DNA of 64,000 nt from Falsiruegeria mediterranea M17 (GTDB taxonomy: Bacteria > Pseudomonadota > Alphaproteobacteria > Rhodobacterales > Rhodobacteraceae). The notes under the pieces are model-generated. The model ran no database searches and was not told where the DNA came from. It saw only the letters and a list, made by a program, of their open reading frames with translations. The stretch covers positions 186,001-250,000 of the forward strand of contig NZ_ONZG01000005.1 of assembly GCF_900302455.1 (NCBI RefSeq), read 5' to 3'. Shown piece by piece: positions 36,521 to 45,555 of this stretch. How positions within the stretch are numbered: position 1 is the stretch's first letter; each line of letters begins with the position of its first letter. The position numbers and the translations under genes were made by a program.

Positions 36521-37507
36521 ATGAGCGCACGAGATCAGATTTTGGACCTGAAGACCCGCATGGGGCAGTCGATCATCGGCCAAGAAGACGTCATCGACCG
36601 CCTGCTGATCGGCCTTCTGGCCAACGGCAACCTGCTGGTCGAGGGGTTGCCGGGTCTGGCCAAGACCCGCGCGATCAAGGCGATGGCCAAGAACCTGGAT
36701 GCTGGGTTCAGCCGTATCCAGTTCACACCCGACCTGCTGCCGTCGGATGTCACCGGGACCGAGGTCTACACCCAGACCGATCAGGGCGGCACTTTCCGTT
36801 TCGATCCCGGCCCCATCTTTTCAAACATCGTTCTGGCGGACGAGATCAACCGCGCACCTGCCAAGGTACAGGCCGCCCTGCTAGAGGCGATGGAAGAGCG
36901 GCAAGTCACCGTATCCGGCAAGACCCACAAGATGGAGCCTCTGTTCACGGTGATGGCGACGCAGAACCCCATCGAGCAAGAAGGCACCTATCCCCTGCCC
37001 GAGGCACAGATGGACCGGTTCCTGATGCATGTGAACGTCACTTATCCCCCCGTCGAGGATGAGGTCGAGGTGATCCGCCTTGTGCGCGGCGAAGAGGTCG
37101 CGGCCAACGGCGGCAGCGATGTGAGCGGCAAACCCAAACCCGCCGCCATCCCGCAAGACGCCGTGTTTCAGGCCCGCGCCGAGATTGGCCAGATCCACGT
37201 CTCGGACGCGATGGAGCGCTATATGGCGGATCTGGTCTATGCCACGCGTACGCCTTCCGCCATCAGCCCCGATCTGGCCCGCTGGATCGAGGTCGGCGCC
37301 AGCCCGCGCGCCTCGCTGGCGTTGGACAAATGCGGCCGCACCCACGCTTGGCTAAACGGACGCGATTACGTCGACCCGCTGGATGTGCGCGCCATTGCTC
37401 ATGATGTCTTCCGTCACCGCATTACGCTCAGCTTTGAGGCTCAGGGGGACGGCAAGACGCCAGATGACATCACCGACGAGATACTGAAAACCGTCGCTCT
37501 GCCCTGA
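36521..37507 (+). CDS. MoxR-family AAA+ ATPase
   Basis: This is a 328-residue ATPase, likely a chaperone for VWA-domain proteins. Walker A is EGLPGLAKTRAIKAMA (K in the P-loop near residue 48), Walker B LADEINRAPAKVQAALLEAMEE, and sensor 1 FTVMATQNPIEQEG. These are the MoxR signature. It begins the MoxR-DUF58-VWA section of the operon and typically acts on the downstream VWA proteins to assemble metal centres or membrane complexes. Target here is unknown. Confidence 0.94.
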   Translation: MSARDQILDLKTRMGQSIIGQEDVIDRLLIGLLANGNLLVEGLPGLAKTRAIKAMAKNLDAGFSRIQFTPDLLPSDVTGTEVYTQTDQGGTFRFDPGPIFSNIVLADEINRAPAKVQAALLEAMEERQVTVSGKTHKMEPLFTVMATQNPIEQEGTYPLPEAQMDRFLMHVNVTYPPVEDEVEVIRLVRGEEVAANGGSDVSGKPKPAAIPQDAVFQARAEIGQIHVSDAMERYMADLVYATRTPSAISPDLARWIEVGASPRASLALDKCGRTHAWLNGRDYVDPLDVRAIAHDVFRHRITLSFEAQGDGKTPDDITDEILKTVALP

Positions 37508-37517
37508 GGGTCAGATC

Positions 37518-38459
37518 ATGGAGGCACAGGACACACAGGACCTGAGGGTTCACACCACCACCGATCAACTGCGCAAGCTGGGGCCTCTGTCGCGCGGCAT
37601 TTCCCTGCTGCCGCGCCAACCGGCGCGCTCGATCCTGAACGGTCGCCATGCCTCACGCCTACGCGGGCGCGGGCTGAACTTTGAAGAGCTGCGCGACTAC
37701 CTGCCCGGCGACGACATCCGCACCATCGACTGGAAGGTCACGGCCCGAACCGGCAGCCCCCATGTGCGCGTCTACACCGAGGAGCGCGACCGCCCCGCCC
37801 TGATCATCGTCGATCAACGCATGACGATGTTTTTTGGCTCGGTCGAATATATGAAATCCGTGGTCGCGGCCGAGGCCGCCGCCATCGTGGCGCATCGCAT
37901 ACTGGCTCAAGGCGACCGACTGGGTGGATTGGTGCTCGCCCCTGGTCGCATCGCCGAACATCGCCCCGAACGCCGCCCCCGTGCGCTAGACCGGTTGCTG
38001 AACTCCATCACGTCGGCCAATCAGATGCTCAGCGCCGATCTGCACAACACCGCCGAGCCCAGCCTGAACACCGTTTTGAAACAGGCCACCCATGTTGCAA
38101 AGACCAACTTTGTGGTGACGGTGTTTTCCGATTTCGCCGGTCTTGATGACACCTCTGAACCGCTGTTGCGACGGCTGGCGCAAAGCAACGACCTGATCCT
38201 GTTCAACGTGTCGGACCGCTCTGCGCAGGCCTTACCTCCAGGGCTGCGCCTGTCGATCTCGGACGGCACATCGCAGGCCGAGTTGGACACCAGCGACCCG
38301 CAGGTTCACGCCCGCGTGCAGACCGCTCTGCGGGATCGTCTGGAGACACTGCGCCACTGGTCTCGCCGCTATGGTATTCCCATGGTTGAGCTTGGCACCG
38401 ACCGCGCGGCATTGGCACAGATGCAGGTTCTCTTTGGGCTGCGGGGGGCGGGCCGATGA
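37518..38459 (+). CDS. DUF58 domain protein
   Basis: This 313-residue protein carries the DUF58 signature RGRGLNFEELRDYLPGDDIRTIDWKVTARTGSPHVRVYTEERDRPALIIVD near residues 50-100, followed by a VWA-like fold in the second half. It always accompanies MoxR ATPases and is probably an interacting protein. No membrane anchor is seen. Its stop overlaps the next start by four bases (ATGA at 38456-38459). Confidence 0.92.
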   Translation: MEAQDTQDLRVHTTTDQLRKLGPLSRGISLLPRQPARSILNGRHASRLRGRGLNFEELRDYLPGDDIRTIDWKVTARTGSPHVRVYTEERDRPALIIVDQRMTMFFGSVEYMKSVVAAEAAAIVAHRILAQGDRLGGLVLAPGRIAEHRPERRPRALDRLLNSITSANQMLSADLHNTAEPSLNTVLKQATHVAKTNFVVTVFSDFAGLDDTSEPLLRRLAQSNDLILFNVSDRSAQALPPGLRLSISDGTSQAELDTSDPQVHARVQTALRDRLETLRHWSRRYGIPMVELGTDRAALAQMQVLFGLRGAGR

Positions 38460-38932
38460 GCGAAACGCAACAAGCAACATCGCTGACTGACCTGCTGAAC
38501 CAACTGGAGCCGGTTCCGGTTCCTCCAGCGGTTCCGATGGTTCCGCAAACCGTGGGCTGGCTGGTCTTGGCTGCGGTGTTGCTGATCTTGTTGGTTTTAG
38601 CGATTTGGCGTTGGCACAAGCACCGGCAGGCCACGGCCCATCGGCGGGCGGCTTTGGCTGCGCTGTCGCTGGCCGAGGATGACCGCGCCGCGATTGCGGA
38701 GATCCTGCGCCGGACTGCACTGGTCTCGTTTCCCCGCGCACAGGTGGCCGGATTGATCGGATCAGATTGGGCCGCATTTCTGGATCAAAGCTATGGCGGC
38801 AAGGGCTTTGCCTCTACAACCGGCCAAGCCCTGTTGAGCGCGCCGTACACTGGCTCGGCCCCCGACGCGCAAGCCACAACCCTGGCCCGCGACTGGATCA
38901 AGCGCCACAAGGCCGAAGGAGGCAGATCATGA
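38456..38932 (+). CDS. DUF4381 membrane protein
   Basis: This 158-residue protein has one transmembrane helix (about 32-52) after a short, Pro-rich N-terminal segment, then an amphipathic basic region (WRWHKHRQATAHRRAALAALSLAEDD) and a helical C-terminal half. This is the DUF4381 type found between DUF58 and the first VWA gene in such operons. Function is unknown. Overlaps both neighbours by four bases. Confidence 0.86.
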   Translation: MSETQQATSLTDLLNQLEPVPVPPAVPMVPQTVGWLVLAAVLLILLVLAIWRWHKHRQATAHRRAALAALSLAEDDRAAIAEILRRTALVSFPRAQVAGLIGSDWAAFLDQSYGGKGFASTTGQALLSAPYTGSAPDAQATTLARDWIKRHKAEGGRS

Positions 38933-39921
38933 CCTTGTCCCTCTCTGCCCCATTGATTCTGCTTCTTTTGCCCCTGCCCTTGCTGGTCTGGTTCTTTGCC
39001 CCGCCCCATCGTCACCGCGTCCGCGCCACCCGCGTCCCGTTCTTTCGCGACCTGACCCAGGCCGCCGGGGTCGAGGCGCGGCATGGCGCCCTGATCCTGC
39101 GTCGCACCACCTTGCAAATGATCGCTGCCTGTTTGGCCTGGGCCTTGCTGGTTCTCGCGCTAGCCGGGCCAGAGCGCCTGGGCGAGCCCATTGTGACCGA
39201 AAACGCAGCCCGCGACACGGTGCTGGCGATCGACATCTCGGGTTCTATGGACGAACGCGATTTCGTGGCTCAGGACGGAACCCGCAAACAGCGGCTCGAG
39301 GCGGTCACAGATGTTCTGCGCCCCTTTATCGCCGAGCGCGATGGCGACCGCATGGCCCTTATCGTTTTCGGCACCCGCGCCTTTGTGCAGGCACCGTTCA
39401 CCGACGATCTGCAAAGCTTGAATGGCTTTCTCGATCAAACACAGGTCGGCATGGCCGGGCCGAATACGGCACTGGGCGACGCCATTGGCCTTGCGATCCG
39501 CACCTTTCAGGGCAGCGAGATTGAGGAGCGGCTGATGATCCTGCTCAGCGATGGCAGCGATACGTCGAGCACCATGACCCCGGTCAACGCCGCTTCGATT
39601 GCCGCAGATCAGGGCGTCACGATCTACACCATAGGCGTGGGTGACCCCGAGGCCACCGGCGAAGCGCGGGTCGATCTGGGTATCCTTGAAGACATCGCCA
39701 AACGCACCGGAGGCGAGTTCTTCTATGCCGATGATCAAGAGGCACTGACCTCGATCTACCAGCGCATCGACGAGTTGAACCCGCGCGTGGTCGAAACCAC
39801 CAGCTATCGTCCCAAGACAAGCCTGGCTCATGTCCCCCTTGCACTGGCTTTGATGATCGTACTGCTGGCGACAACATTGCTTCACTTGGGGTCTCGCAGA
39901 CGGGGAGCGCGCCATGTTTGA
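38929..39921 (+). CDS. batA: VWA-domain protein BatA
   Basis: This 330-residue inner-membrane protein has transmembrane helices near both ends (about 5-25, 60-78 and 305-325) enclosing a von Willebrand A domain. The metal-ion site is intact: DISGSM in VLAIDISGSMDERDF, then T/S and D positions in LMILLSDGSDTSS. Its first ATG at 38929 forms ATGA with the DUF4381 stop; a longer reading from 38767 is in the wrong place. It is the canonical BatA of the batABD group linked to stress tolerance and envelope function. Pairs with the next gene by eight overlapping bases. Confidence 0.9.
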   Translation: MTLSLSAPLILLLLPLPLLVWFFAPPHRHRVRATRVPFFRDLTQAAGVEARHGALILRRTTLQMIAACLAWALLVLALAGPERLGEPIVTENAARDTVLAIDISGSMDERDFVAQDGTRKQRLEAVTDVLRPFIAERDGDRMALIVFGTRAFVQAPFTDDLQSLNGFLDQTQVGMAGPNTALGDAIGLAIRTFQGSEIEERLMILLSDGSDTSSTMTPVNAASIAADQGVTIYTIGVGDPEATGEARVDLGILEDIAKRTGGEFFYADDQEALTSIYQRIDELNPRVVETTSYRPKTSLAHVPLALALMIVLLATTLLHLGSRRRGARHV

Positions 39922-41434
39922 CACGCTGTCACTGTTTCATTTCCTGCGCCCTTGGTGGCTGATCGCCGTGCCGCTGGTTCTGCTTCTGTGGTATCTGGTG
40001 CGCCGCCGTTTGGACGGGCCGACCACCGACACCGCAGGCCTTGCACCGCATCTGGCCGAGGCGCTGAGCGTGGGGGCGCATGATCACAGGCGGCTGCATC
40101 CGATTGATGGATTTGCCTGTGTTGGTGTCCTATTGGCGCTGGCCAGCGCGGGTCCAACATGGAGCAAGCTGCCCAACCCGCTGATCGCGAATACCGCGCC
40201 TCTGGTTGTGGCGCTCAAAGTGACCCCCAGCATGGAAGAGGCGGACCTGGCCCCCAGCCGCCTGGAACGCGCCCGGTTCAAGATCAGCGATTTGATCGCC
40301 TCTCGCGCAGGTGCCCGTACTGCCTTGGTCGCCTATGCAGGATCGGCCCACCGCGTGGCGCCCCTGACCGAGGATGCCAACATCCTGCGCCCTTTGCTTG
40401 AGGGGTTGACCCCCCAAGCGATGCCGGTCGACGGCGACACTGCATCGCGCGCATTGTCCCCGGCTCAGGACGTTCTGACCGATGCCGAGACCGAAGGCGC
40501 GATCCTGTTTGTGCTCGATGACATGGACCCGGCCGAGGCCAAACTGTTCGAAACCGCCGACCCGAACGGGACACAGCTCATCTTTCTAACCGCGTTGCCA
40601 CCCGGACAATCCCTGACGCAATTGGACCGTATCCCCAATGCCACCATTGTGCAGATGACCCCAGATGATAGCGATCTGGCGCAACTCGACCGGGCGATCC
40701 GGTCGGCCTATGTCGCGGCTCTGGGACAGGATGATCGCCTGCAATGGCATGATCGCGGGCGGCTGTTGGCCATTCCTGCCGCGCTTCTGGTTCTGCTGTG
40801 GTTCCGGCGTGGATGGACGATGAGATGGGCGATGGTCCTTCTGCTTCTGCCCTTAATGAGCACGCCGGGCCAGGCCCGTGCCGAAGGCTGGCGGGACTGG
40901 TTCCTGACCCCAGATCAGCAGGGCCAGATCGCAATGAACCGCAAAGAGTATTCGGCGGCTGGAGGGCTGTTCCAGGACCGCTACCTATCCGGCTACGCCA
41001 AATACAAGGCTGGGGAATATGCGGATGCCGCAACGATCTTTGCCGCGCTCGAAACGCCTGAGGCTGCCTTTGCCGAAGGGATGACGCGCATCCGCAACCG
41101 TGAGTATCGCCCCGCGATCGCTGCCTTTGAACGCGCACTGGAACTGCGCCCGGATTGGCCCGAAGCCGAACACAACCTCGCGTTAAGCAAAGAGATCCTC
41201 GAATACGTCGAAACCACACGCGAGCAGTCAGATACCGGCGAAGACAGCGGCATCGGTGCTGACGACGTGGTCTTTGACAACGAAGCACAGCGCGGGTCCG
41301 ACACCACGATTGAGGCAGCGAAAGAAGGCGCGGCGGCGCAAACAGCGGATCAATGGATCTCTAGCATCGACACTGACATGACCAAGTTTCTGCGCAGTCG
41401 TTTTCTGATTGAAAATCAGGAGGCTGAACAATGA
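39914..41434 (+). CDS. BatB-like VWA protein fused to a TPR tail, degenerate metal site
   Basis: This is a 506-residue membrane protein. The N-terminal helix (10-28) and a VWA domain (about 85-290) are followed by a second membrane segment (about 290-320) and a TPR-like C-terminal half (about 330-430, with NREYRPAIAAFERALELRPDWPEAEHNLALS), a BatB-BatC fusion. The usual DxSxS metal motif is KVTPS (in VALKVTPSMEEADLAPSRLERA), so the first Asp is Lys and the first Ser is Thr, and metal binding is doubtful. Context (BatA, BatD) supports the identity. Overlaps batD by four bases. Confidence 0.86.
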   Translation: MFDTLSLFHFLRPWWLIAVPLVLLLWYLVRRRLDGPTTDTAGLAPHLAEALSVGAHDHRRLHPIDGFACVGVLLALASAGPTWSKLPNPLIANTAPLVVALKVTPSMEEADLAPSRLERARFKISDLIASRAGARTALVAYAGSAHRVAPLTEDANILRPLLEGLTPQAMPVDGDTASRALSPAQDVLTDAETEGAILFVLDDMDPAEAKLFETADPNGTQLIFLTALPPGQSLTQLDRIPNATIVQMTPDDSDLAQLDRAIRSAYVAALGQDDRLQWHDRGRLLAIPAALLVLLWFRRGWTMRWAMVLLLLPLMSTPGQARAEGWRDWFLTPDQQGQIAMNRKEYSAAGGLFQDRYLSGYAKYKAGEYADAATIFAALETPEAAFAEGMTRIRNREYRPAIAAFERALELRPDWPEAEHNLALSKEILEYVETTREQSDTGEDSGIGADDVVFDNEAQRGSDTTIEAAKEGAAAQTADQWISSIDTDMTKFLRSRFLIENQEAEQ

Positions 41435-42843
41435 AGCGAACGCTCCTTACCGCAGTCTTCCTGAGCCTTCTGAGCACCGCGTCACAGGCACAGAACACGT
41501 TGTATCCCACACCGCGCAATGAACCGAAGAGCCCAGAGGCGGTAAAAGAAACCCAGCCTGAAAACACACCTGCGCCGCCAAACGTGGCCGAGGCAGACAA
41601 CATCGCCCCCATCGTCGAAACCGAACTGTCTGAGGCGGAGGTGATCGTGGGTCAGCCGATCCGCTTGCAGATCAAGGTGCTGGTGCCCACCTACATGCCG
41701 CAACCGCCGATCTACCCGACCATTGAATTGCCCGATCTGATGGTGCGGTTACCAGACCGCGCCACCACACCTACCAGCGAACGCCGCGATGGGGCCTCGC
41801 TGTCCGGTACGATCCGAACTTATCGACTGTATCCGTTGGCGGCGGGGGTCTTCGAGATCCCGGAACAGGTCCTCAACCTGACCTACGCCGATCCCGATAC
41901 CAACGCGCCGATCACGACCGAGATCGCAATGCCTGCGCAAAGCTTCACTGCGACAGTACCGGCCGCGGCACAAGATTTGGATCCGCCAGTGATCGCCGCC
42001 GGGTTCACCTTGGAGCAGGACATCCAAGGCGAGACCGACCTGGGCGTCGGTGACGCCATAACCCGGGTTGTGACCGCTCGTATTGATGGCACGACACCGG
42101 TGCTGATCCCGCCGCTTGTTATGGCCAACGAAAACCCGGCGTTGCGCGCCTATCCCAAGGAGCCACGCGTGACATCCACCGAAGAACGTGGCGTGCTGTC
42201 GGGCACTCGCAGTGAAACAGTTACCTATTTGGTGCAATCAGACGGCACCGCTGAATTGCCCGAGATCAAGATCGAATGGTACGACACCGAAACACAAACT
42301 GTGCAAACCGCCTCGGTCGACGGGGTGAGCCTGACCCTCGCCCCGGCTCCACCTCCACCACCGGATTACGGGAAATTCGCATTGAGGTCTGGGTTTGTCT
42401 TGATCGTACTTGGCCTGTTTGGGCTCCTTCTGCGGCGTATGGCTCCCAGGCTTACTGCGGCGAGAAACCGCGTCCGAGCCAGGCTGCAGGCCACCGAAAC
42501 TGCAGCTGCACGATCTGTGCGACGCGCCATCGCAGATCAAGATCTGAACGCGACTTATGCTGCCCTTGAAACATGGTCAGCACATGCTGCAGTTTTGGAC
42601 ACATCAGACTGGATCGAGGTGAGAAATGCGCTAATTACCATCGGATCCGACACGTATAGCGATAGCCCCACCCGATCAAACACCAGTTGGCGGATTCTTG
42701 CGCAAAACTTCGACGAACTCAGAAAAATCAATCGGAACAAATATTTGGCTTTGAAAAATCAGGAAAATCTGCCAAAACTCAACTCAAATCTACACATTCC
42801 GATTTATCTCAACACCTCAACGGCCGAACCGGTCGAACGTTAG
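41431..42843 (+). CDS. BatD-family protein
   Basis: This 470-residue exported membrane protein has a signal peptide (MKRTLLTAVFLSLLSTASQA, residues 1-20), a large periplasmic beta-rich region (about 25-310) and a transmembrane helix (about 318-340), then a cytoplasmic tail. The layout matches BatD, the third partner of BatA and BatB. From about 42,590 on, the tail is AT-richer (many Asn/Lys/Ile codons) than the rest of the gene. A Pro-rich segment (APAPPPPPDYGK) precedes the membrane helix. Last gene of the operon. Confidence 0.86.
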   Translation: MKRTLLTAVFLSLLSTASQAQNTLYPTPRNEPKSPEAVKETQPENTPAPPNVAEADNIAPIVETELSEAEVIVGQPIRLQIKVLVPTYMPQPPIYPTIELPDLMVRLPDRATTPTSERRDGASLSGTIRTYRLYPLAAGVFEIPEQVLNLTYADPDTNAPITTEIAMPAQSFTATVPAAAQDLDPPVIAAGFTLEQDIQGETDLGVGDAITRVVTARIDGTTPVLIPPLVMANENPALRAYPKEPRVTSTEERGVLSGTRSETVTYLVQSDGTAELPEIKIEWYDTETQTVQTASVDGVSLTLAPAPPPPPDYGKFALRSGFVLIVLGLFGLLLRRMAPRLTAARNRVRARLQATETAAARSVRRAIADQDLNATYAALETWSAHAAVLDTSDWIEVRNALITIGSDTYSDSPTRSNTSWRILAQNFDELRKINRNKYLALKNQENLPKLNSNLHIPIYLNTSTAEPVER

Positions 42844-42903
42844 TTTTTCACGACCATTCCGGCTCCGCGTCACCTAGTATTCTGTTCATTTAAGGAGACA
42901 TAC

Positions 42904-44481
42904 ATGAACGTGTTCCGAAGTAGTTTAAGCTACCTGTCGGCGGCCTCTGCCGCGCTGGTGCTGACCGTTGGGTCGGCACTGGCACAGGACGCCGACAAAC
43001 CAAACATTCTGGTTATCTGGGGCGATGACATCGGTCAGTCGAACATTTCGGCCTACACCATGGGCGTCATGGGCTATCGCACGCCCAATATCGACCGCAT
43101 CGCGCAAGAGGGCATGATTTTTACCGACTATTATGGTGAACAATCCTGCACAGCCGGCCGCTCGTCTTTCATCACCGGTCAATCGGTGTTCCGCACCGGC
43201 CTATCCAAGGTTGGCATGCCCGGCGCAGCCGAGGGCATGCAAGTCGAAGACCCAACCATCGCCGGTCTGCTCAAGGAGCAAGGCTATGCCACCGGTCAAT
43301 TTGGCAAAAACCACTTGGGCGACCGGGATGAAATGCTGCCGACAAACCACGGTTTTGACGAGTTTTTCGGCAACCTTTATCACCTGAACGCCGAAGAAGA
43401 GCCAGAAAACGAAGACTATCCGCAAAACCCAGAGTTCCGGGAACGGTTTGGCCCGCGTGGCGTCATCAGTTCGAAATCTGACGGCACCATCGAAGACACC
43501 GGCCCGCTGACCAAAAAGCGGATGGAAACCGTGGATGATGAAACGCTGGCGGCAGCCATCGATTTCATCAAACGCAAAGAGGAACAGGGCGTTCCTTGGT
43601 TCGTCTGGTGGAACGGTACGCGCATGCACTTCCGCACCCACGTCAAAGACGAGATGCGGGCGCAGGCCAACGAGATCGTCGGTGGTGTAGCAGATGAATA
43701 CACCGCAGGCATGTTGGAACACGACATGCATGTGGGTCAGCTGCTGGACCTGCTGGATGAGCTTGGCATCGCTGACAAGACCTTTGTTCAGTATTCCACC
43801 GATAACGGTCCGCACATGAACACTTGGCCCGACGCGGCTATGACGCCCTTCCGTGGTGAAAAGAACACCAACTGGGAAGGCGGTTTCCGTGTTCCTGCCA
43901 TGGTGCGCTGGCCCGGCAAGATCGACGCGGGGACCGTGTCGAACGAGATCATGCACCACATGGACTGGCTGCCGACATTTGTCGCAATGGCCGGCGTTTC
44001 GGACATCAAGGAACAGCTGAAAGCTGGCGGTGTTCAGGCCATCGGTCGTGAATACAAAGTACATCTGGATGGCTACAACACCCTGCCGTATCTGCTGGGT
44101 GAAGAAGACAGCGCGCCTCGTGAAGAGATCTTCTATTTCTCAGATGACGGCGATCTGACGGCGCTGCGTTACAACGACTGGAAAGCGATCTTCCTGGAGC
44201 ATCGTTACCCGCAGACCCTGCGCGCTTGGGCCGAGCCTTGGACTGAACTGCGTATCCCGTTGCTGTTCAACCTGCGCCGGGACCCCTATGAGCGTTCGAA
44301 CATCACTTCGAACACTTATTGGGACTGGTACATTGATCGTGCCTACCTGCTGCTTCCGGCCGCGGACTACGTTGGCAACTTCCTGGCCACGTTCGAGGAG
44401 TTCCCGCCGCGTCAGAAACCCGGCAGCTTCACCATCGGCGATGCGTCCGAGATGATCCTGAAAAGTGTCGGTTCCAAGTAA
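42904..44481 (+). CDS. Exported arylsulfatase-like sulfatase
   Basis: This is a 525-residue sulfatase with a signal peptide (cleavage after A27 in SALA-QDAD), so probably periplasmic. The formylglycine precursor is C82 in the motif CTAGRSSFITGQ, a C-x-A-x-R variant of the usual C-x-P-x-R. Other family marks are NILVIWGDDIG, the central GKNHLGD and HHMDWLPTFVAMAG. AAGGAG precedes the start. It lies 60 bases after batD. A strong terminator follows. Substrate unknown. Confidence 0.92.
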   Translation: MNVFRSSLSYLSAASAALVLTVGSALAQDADKPNILVIWGDDIGQSNISAYTMGVMGYRTPNIDRIAQEGMIFTDYYGEQSCTAGRSSFITGQSVFRTGLSKVGMPGAAEGMQVEDPTIAGLLKEQGYATGQFGKNHLGDRDEMLPTNHGFDEFFGNLYHLNAEEEPENEDYPQNPEFRERFGPRGVISSKSDGTIEDTGPLTKKRMETVDDETLAAAIDFIKRKEEQGVPWFVWWNGTRMHFRTHVKDEMRAQANEIVGGVADEYTAGMLEHDMHVGQLLDLLDELGIADKTFVQYSTDNGPHMNTWPDAAMTPFRGEKNTNWEGGFRVPAMVRWPGKIDAGTVSNEIMHHMDWLPTFVAMAGVSDIKEQLKAGGVQAIGREYKVHLDGYNTLPYLLGEEDSAPREEIFYFSDDGDLTALRYNDWKAIFLEHRYPQTLRAWAEPWTELRIPLLFNLRRDPYERSNITSNTYWDWYIDRAYLLLPAADYVGNFLATFEEFPPRQKPGSFTIGDASEMILKSVGSK

Positions 44482-44497
44482 GCGACACGATAAATAC

Positions 44498-44536
44498 AAG
44501 GCCCCGGATTATTCCGGGGCCTTGTTTCGTTTTTTT
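44498..44536 (+). terminator. Rho-independent terminator after the exported sulfatase
   Basis: AAGGCCCCGGA (44498-44508) pairs perfectly with TCCGGGGCCTT (44513-44523) across a four-base loop and runs into GTTTCGTTTTTTT. It begins 17 bases after the sulfatase stop and ends before the next gene. Confidence 0.93.
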
Positions 44537-44555
44537 GATATTTGGGGATGTTCCT

Positions 44556-45530
44556 GTGTTCCGCTCTTTGACCTCTGCTCTCGCTCTTTTTGCCGCCACC
44601 ACCGCATTGGCTGACCCGCTACCGTCCTGGTCTGCAACGGACACCAAATCCCAGATCCTCGCCTTTGTGGAAACCGTGACCAATCCGGCATCGGACGACT
44701 ACGTGACACCAAGCGACCGGATTGCTGTCTTTGACAACGATGGCACGCTTTGGGGGGAACAGCCGGTCTATTTCCAATTCATCTTTGCCATCGACCGTTT
44801 GAAAACCATGTCCGAAGCCGACCCGAGCATTTTGAGCACCGATGTCCTGAAAGCCGCTGCTGCGGGCGACATGGAGACGGTTCTGGCCGGTGGGCACGAC
44901 GCACTGTTCGAAATCTTGGATGCCACCCACAGCGGCATGAACGTGGACGTCTTTCAACAAGAGGTGGCTGAATGGCTGGATGCCAAGCAGCATCCCGACA
45001 CTGGTCTGCACTATGACCAGATGACTTATCAGCCCATGGTCGAGCTGTTGCGCTATTTGCGTGACGAAGGCTTCAAGACCTACATCGTCTCAGGCGGTGG
45101 CATCCATTTCATGCGCGTCTTTGCCGAAGAGGCGTATGGCATTCCGCCCGAACAGGTCCTGGGCACCTACACGAACACCGAATACGCCATTGTCGATGGT
45201 GAACCTGTGATCTCCAAAGCCCCTGGCATCGCCTTTGTTGACGATAAGGAAGGTAAACCCATCAACATCGAGCGTACGATCGGGCGGCGCCCGATCTTTG
45301 CTGGCGGCAACTCGGACGGCGATTTTGCCATGTTGGAATGGACCACAGCCGGGAAAGGCGCGCGCTTTGGCCTTCTCGTGCATCACACCGATGGCGACCG
45401 TGAATACGCCAATGACCGCGAAAGCCCCATAGGGCGGCTGGTCGACGGGCTGGACAAGGGGCCCGGCATGGGGTGGACTATCGTTGACATGAAACAGGAT
45501 TGGCAGCGTATCTATACCGACCAGAACTGA
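44556..45530 (+). CDS. Exported HAD-family phosphatase
   Basis: This 324-residue haloacid-dehalogenase-fold hydrolase carries an N-terminal signal peptide (ending TTALADP). HAD motif I is VFDNDGTLWGEQP (nucleophile Asp and second Asp), motif II IVSGGG, and motif IV GGNSDGDFAML. It probably releases phosphate from periplasmic esters. Start at GTG 44556 behind GGGGA; a TTG further upstream is less likely. Sits between the sulfatase and cardiolipin synthase, each in the same direction but separated by a terminator from the former. Confidence 0.84.
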   Translation: MFRSLTSALALFAATTALADPLPSWSATDTKSQILAFVETVTNPASDDYVTPSDRIAVFDNDGTLWGEQPVYFQFIFAIDRLKTMSEADPSILSTDVLKAAAAGDMETVLAGGHDALFEILDATHSGMNVDVFQQEVAEWLDAKQHPDTGLHYDQMTYQPMVELLRYLRDEGFKTYIVSGGGIHFMRVFAEEAYGIPPEQVLGTYTNTEYAIVDGEPVISKAPGIAFVDDKEGKPINIERTIGRRPIFAGGNSDGDFAMLEWTTAGKGARFGLLVHHTDGDREYANDRESPIGRLVDGLDKGPGMGWTIVDMKQDWQRIYTDQN

Positions 45531-45555
45531 GGCCGAAACAAGGGAGTAGACAAAC

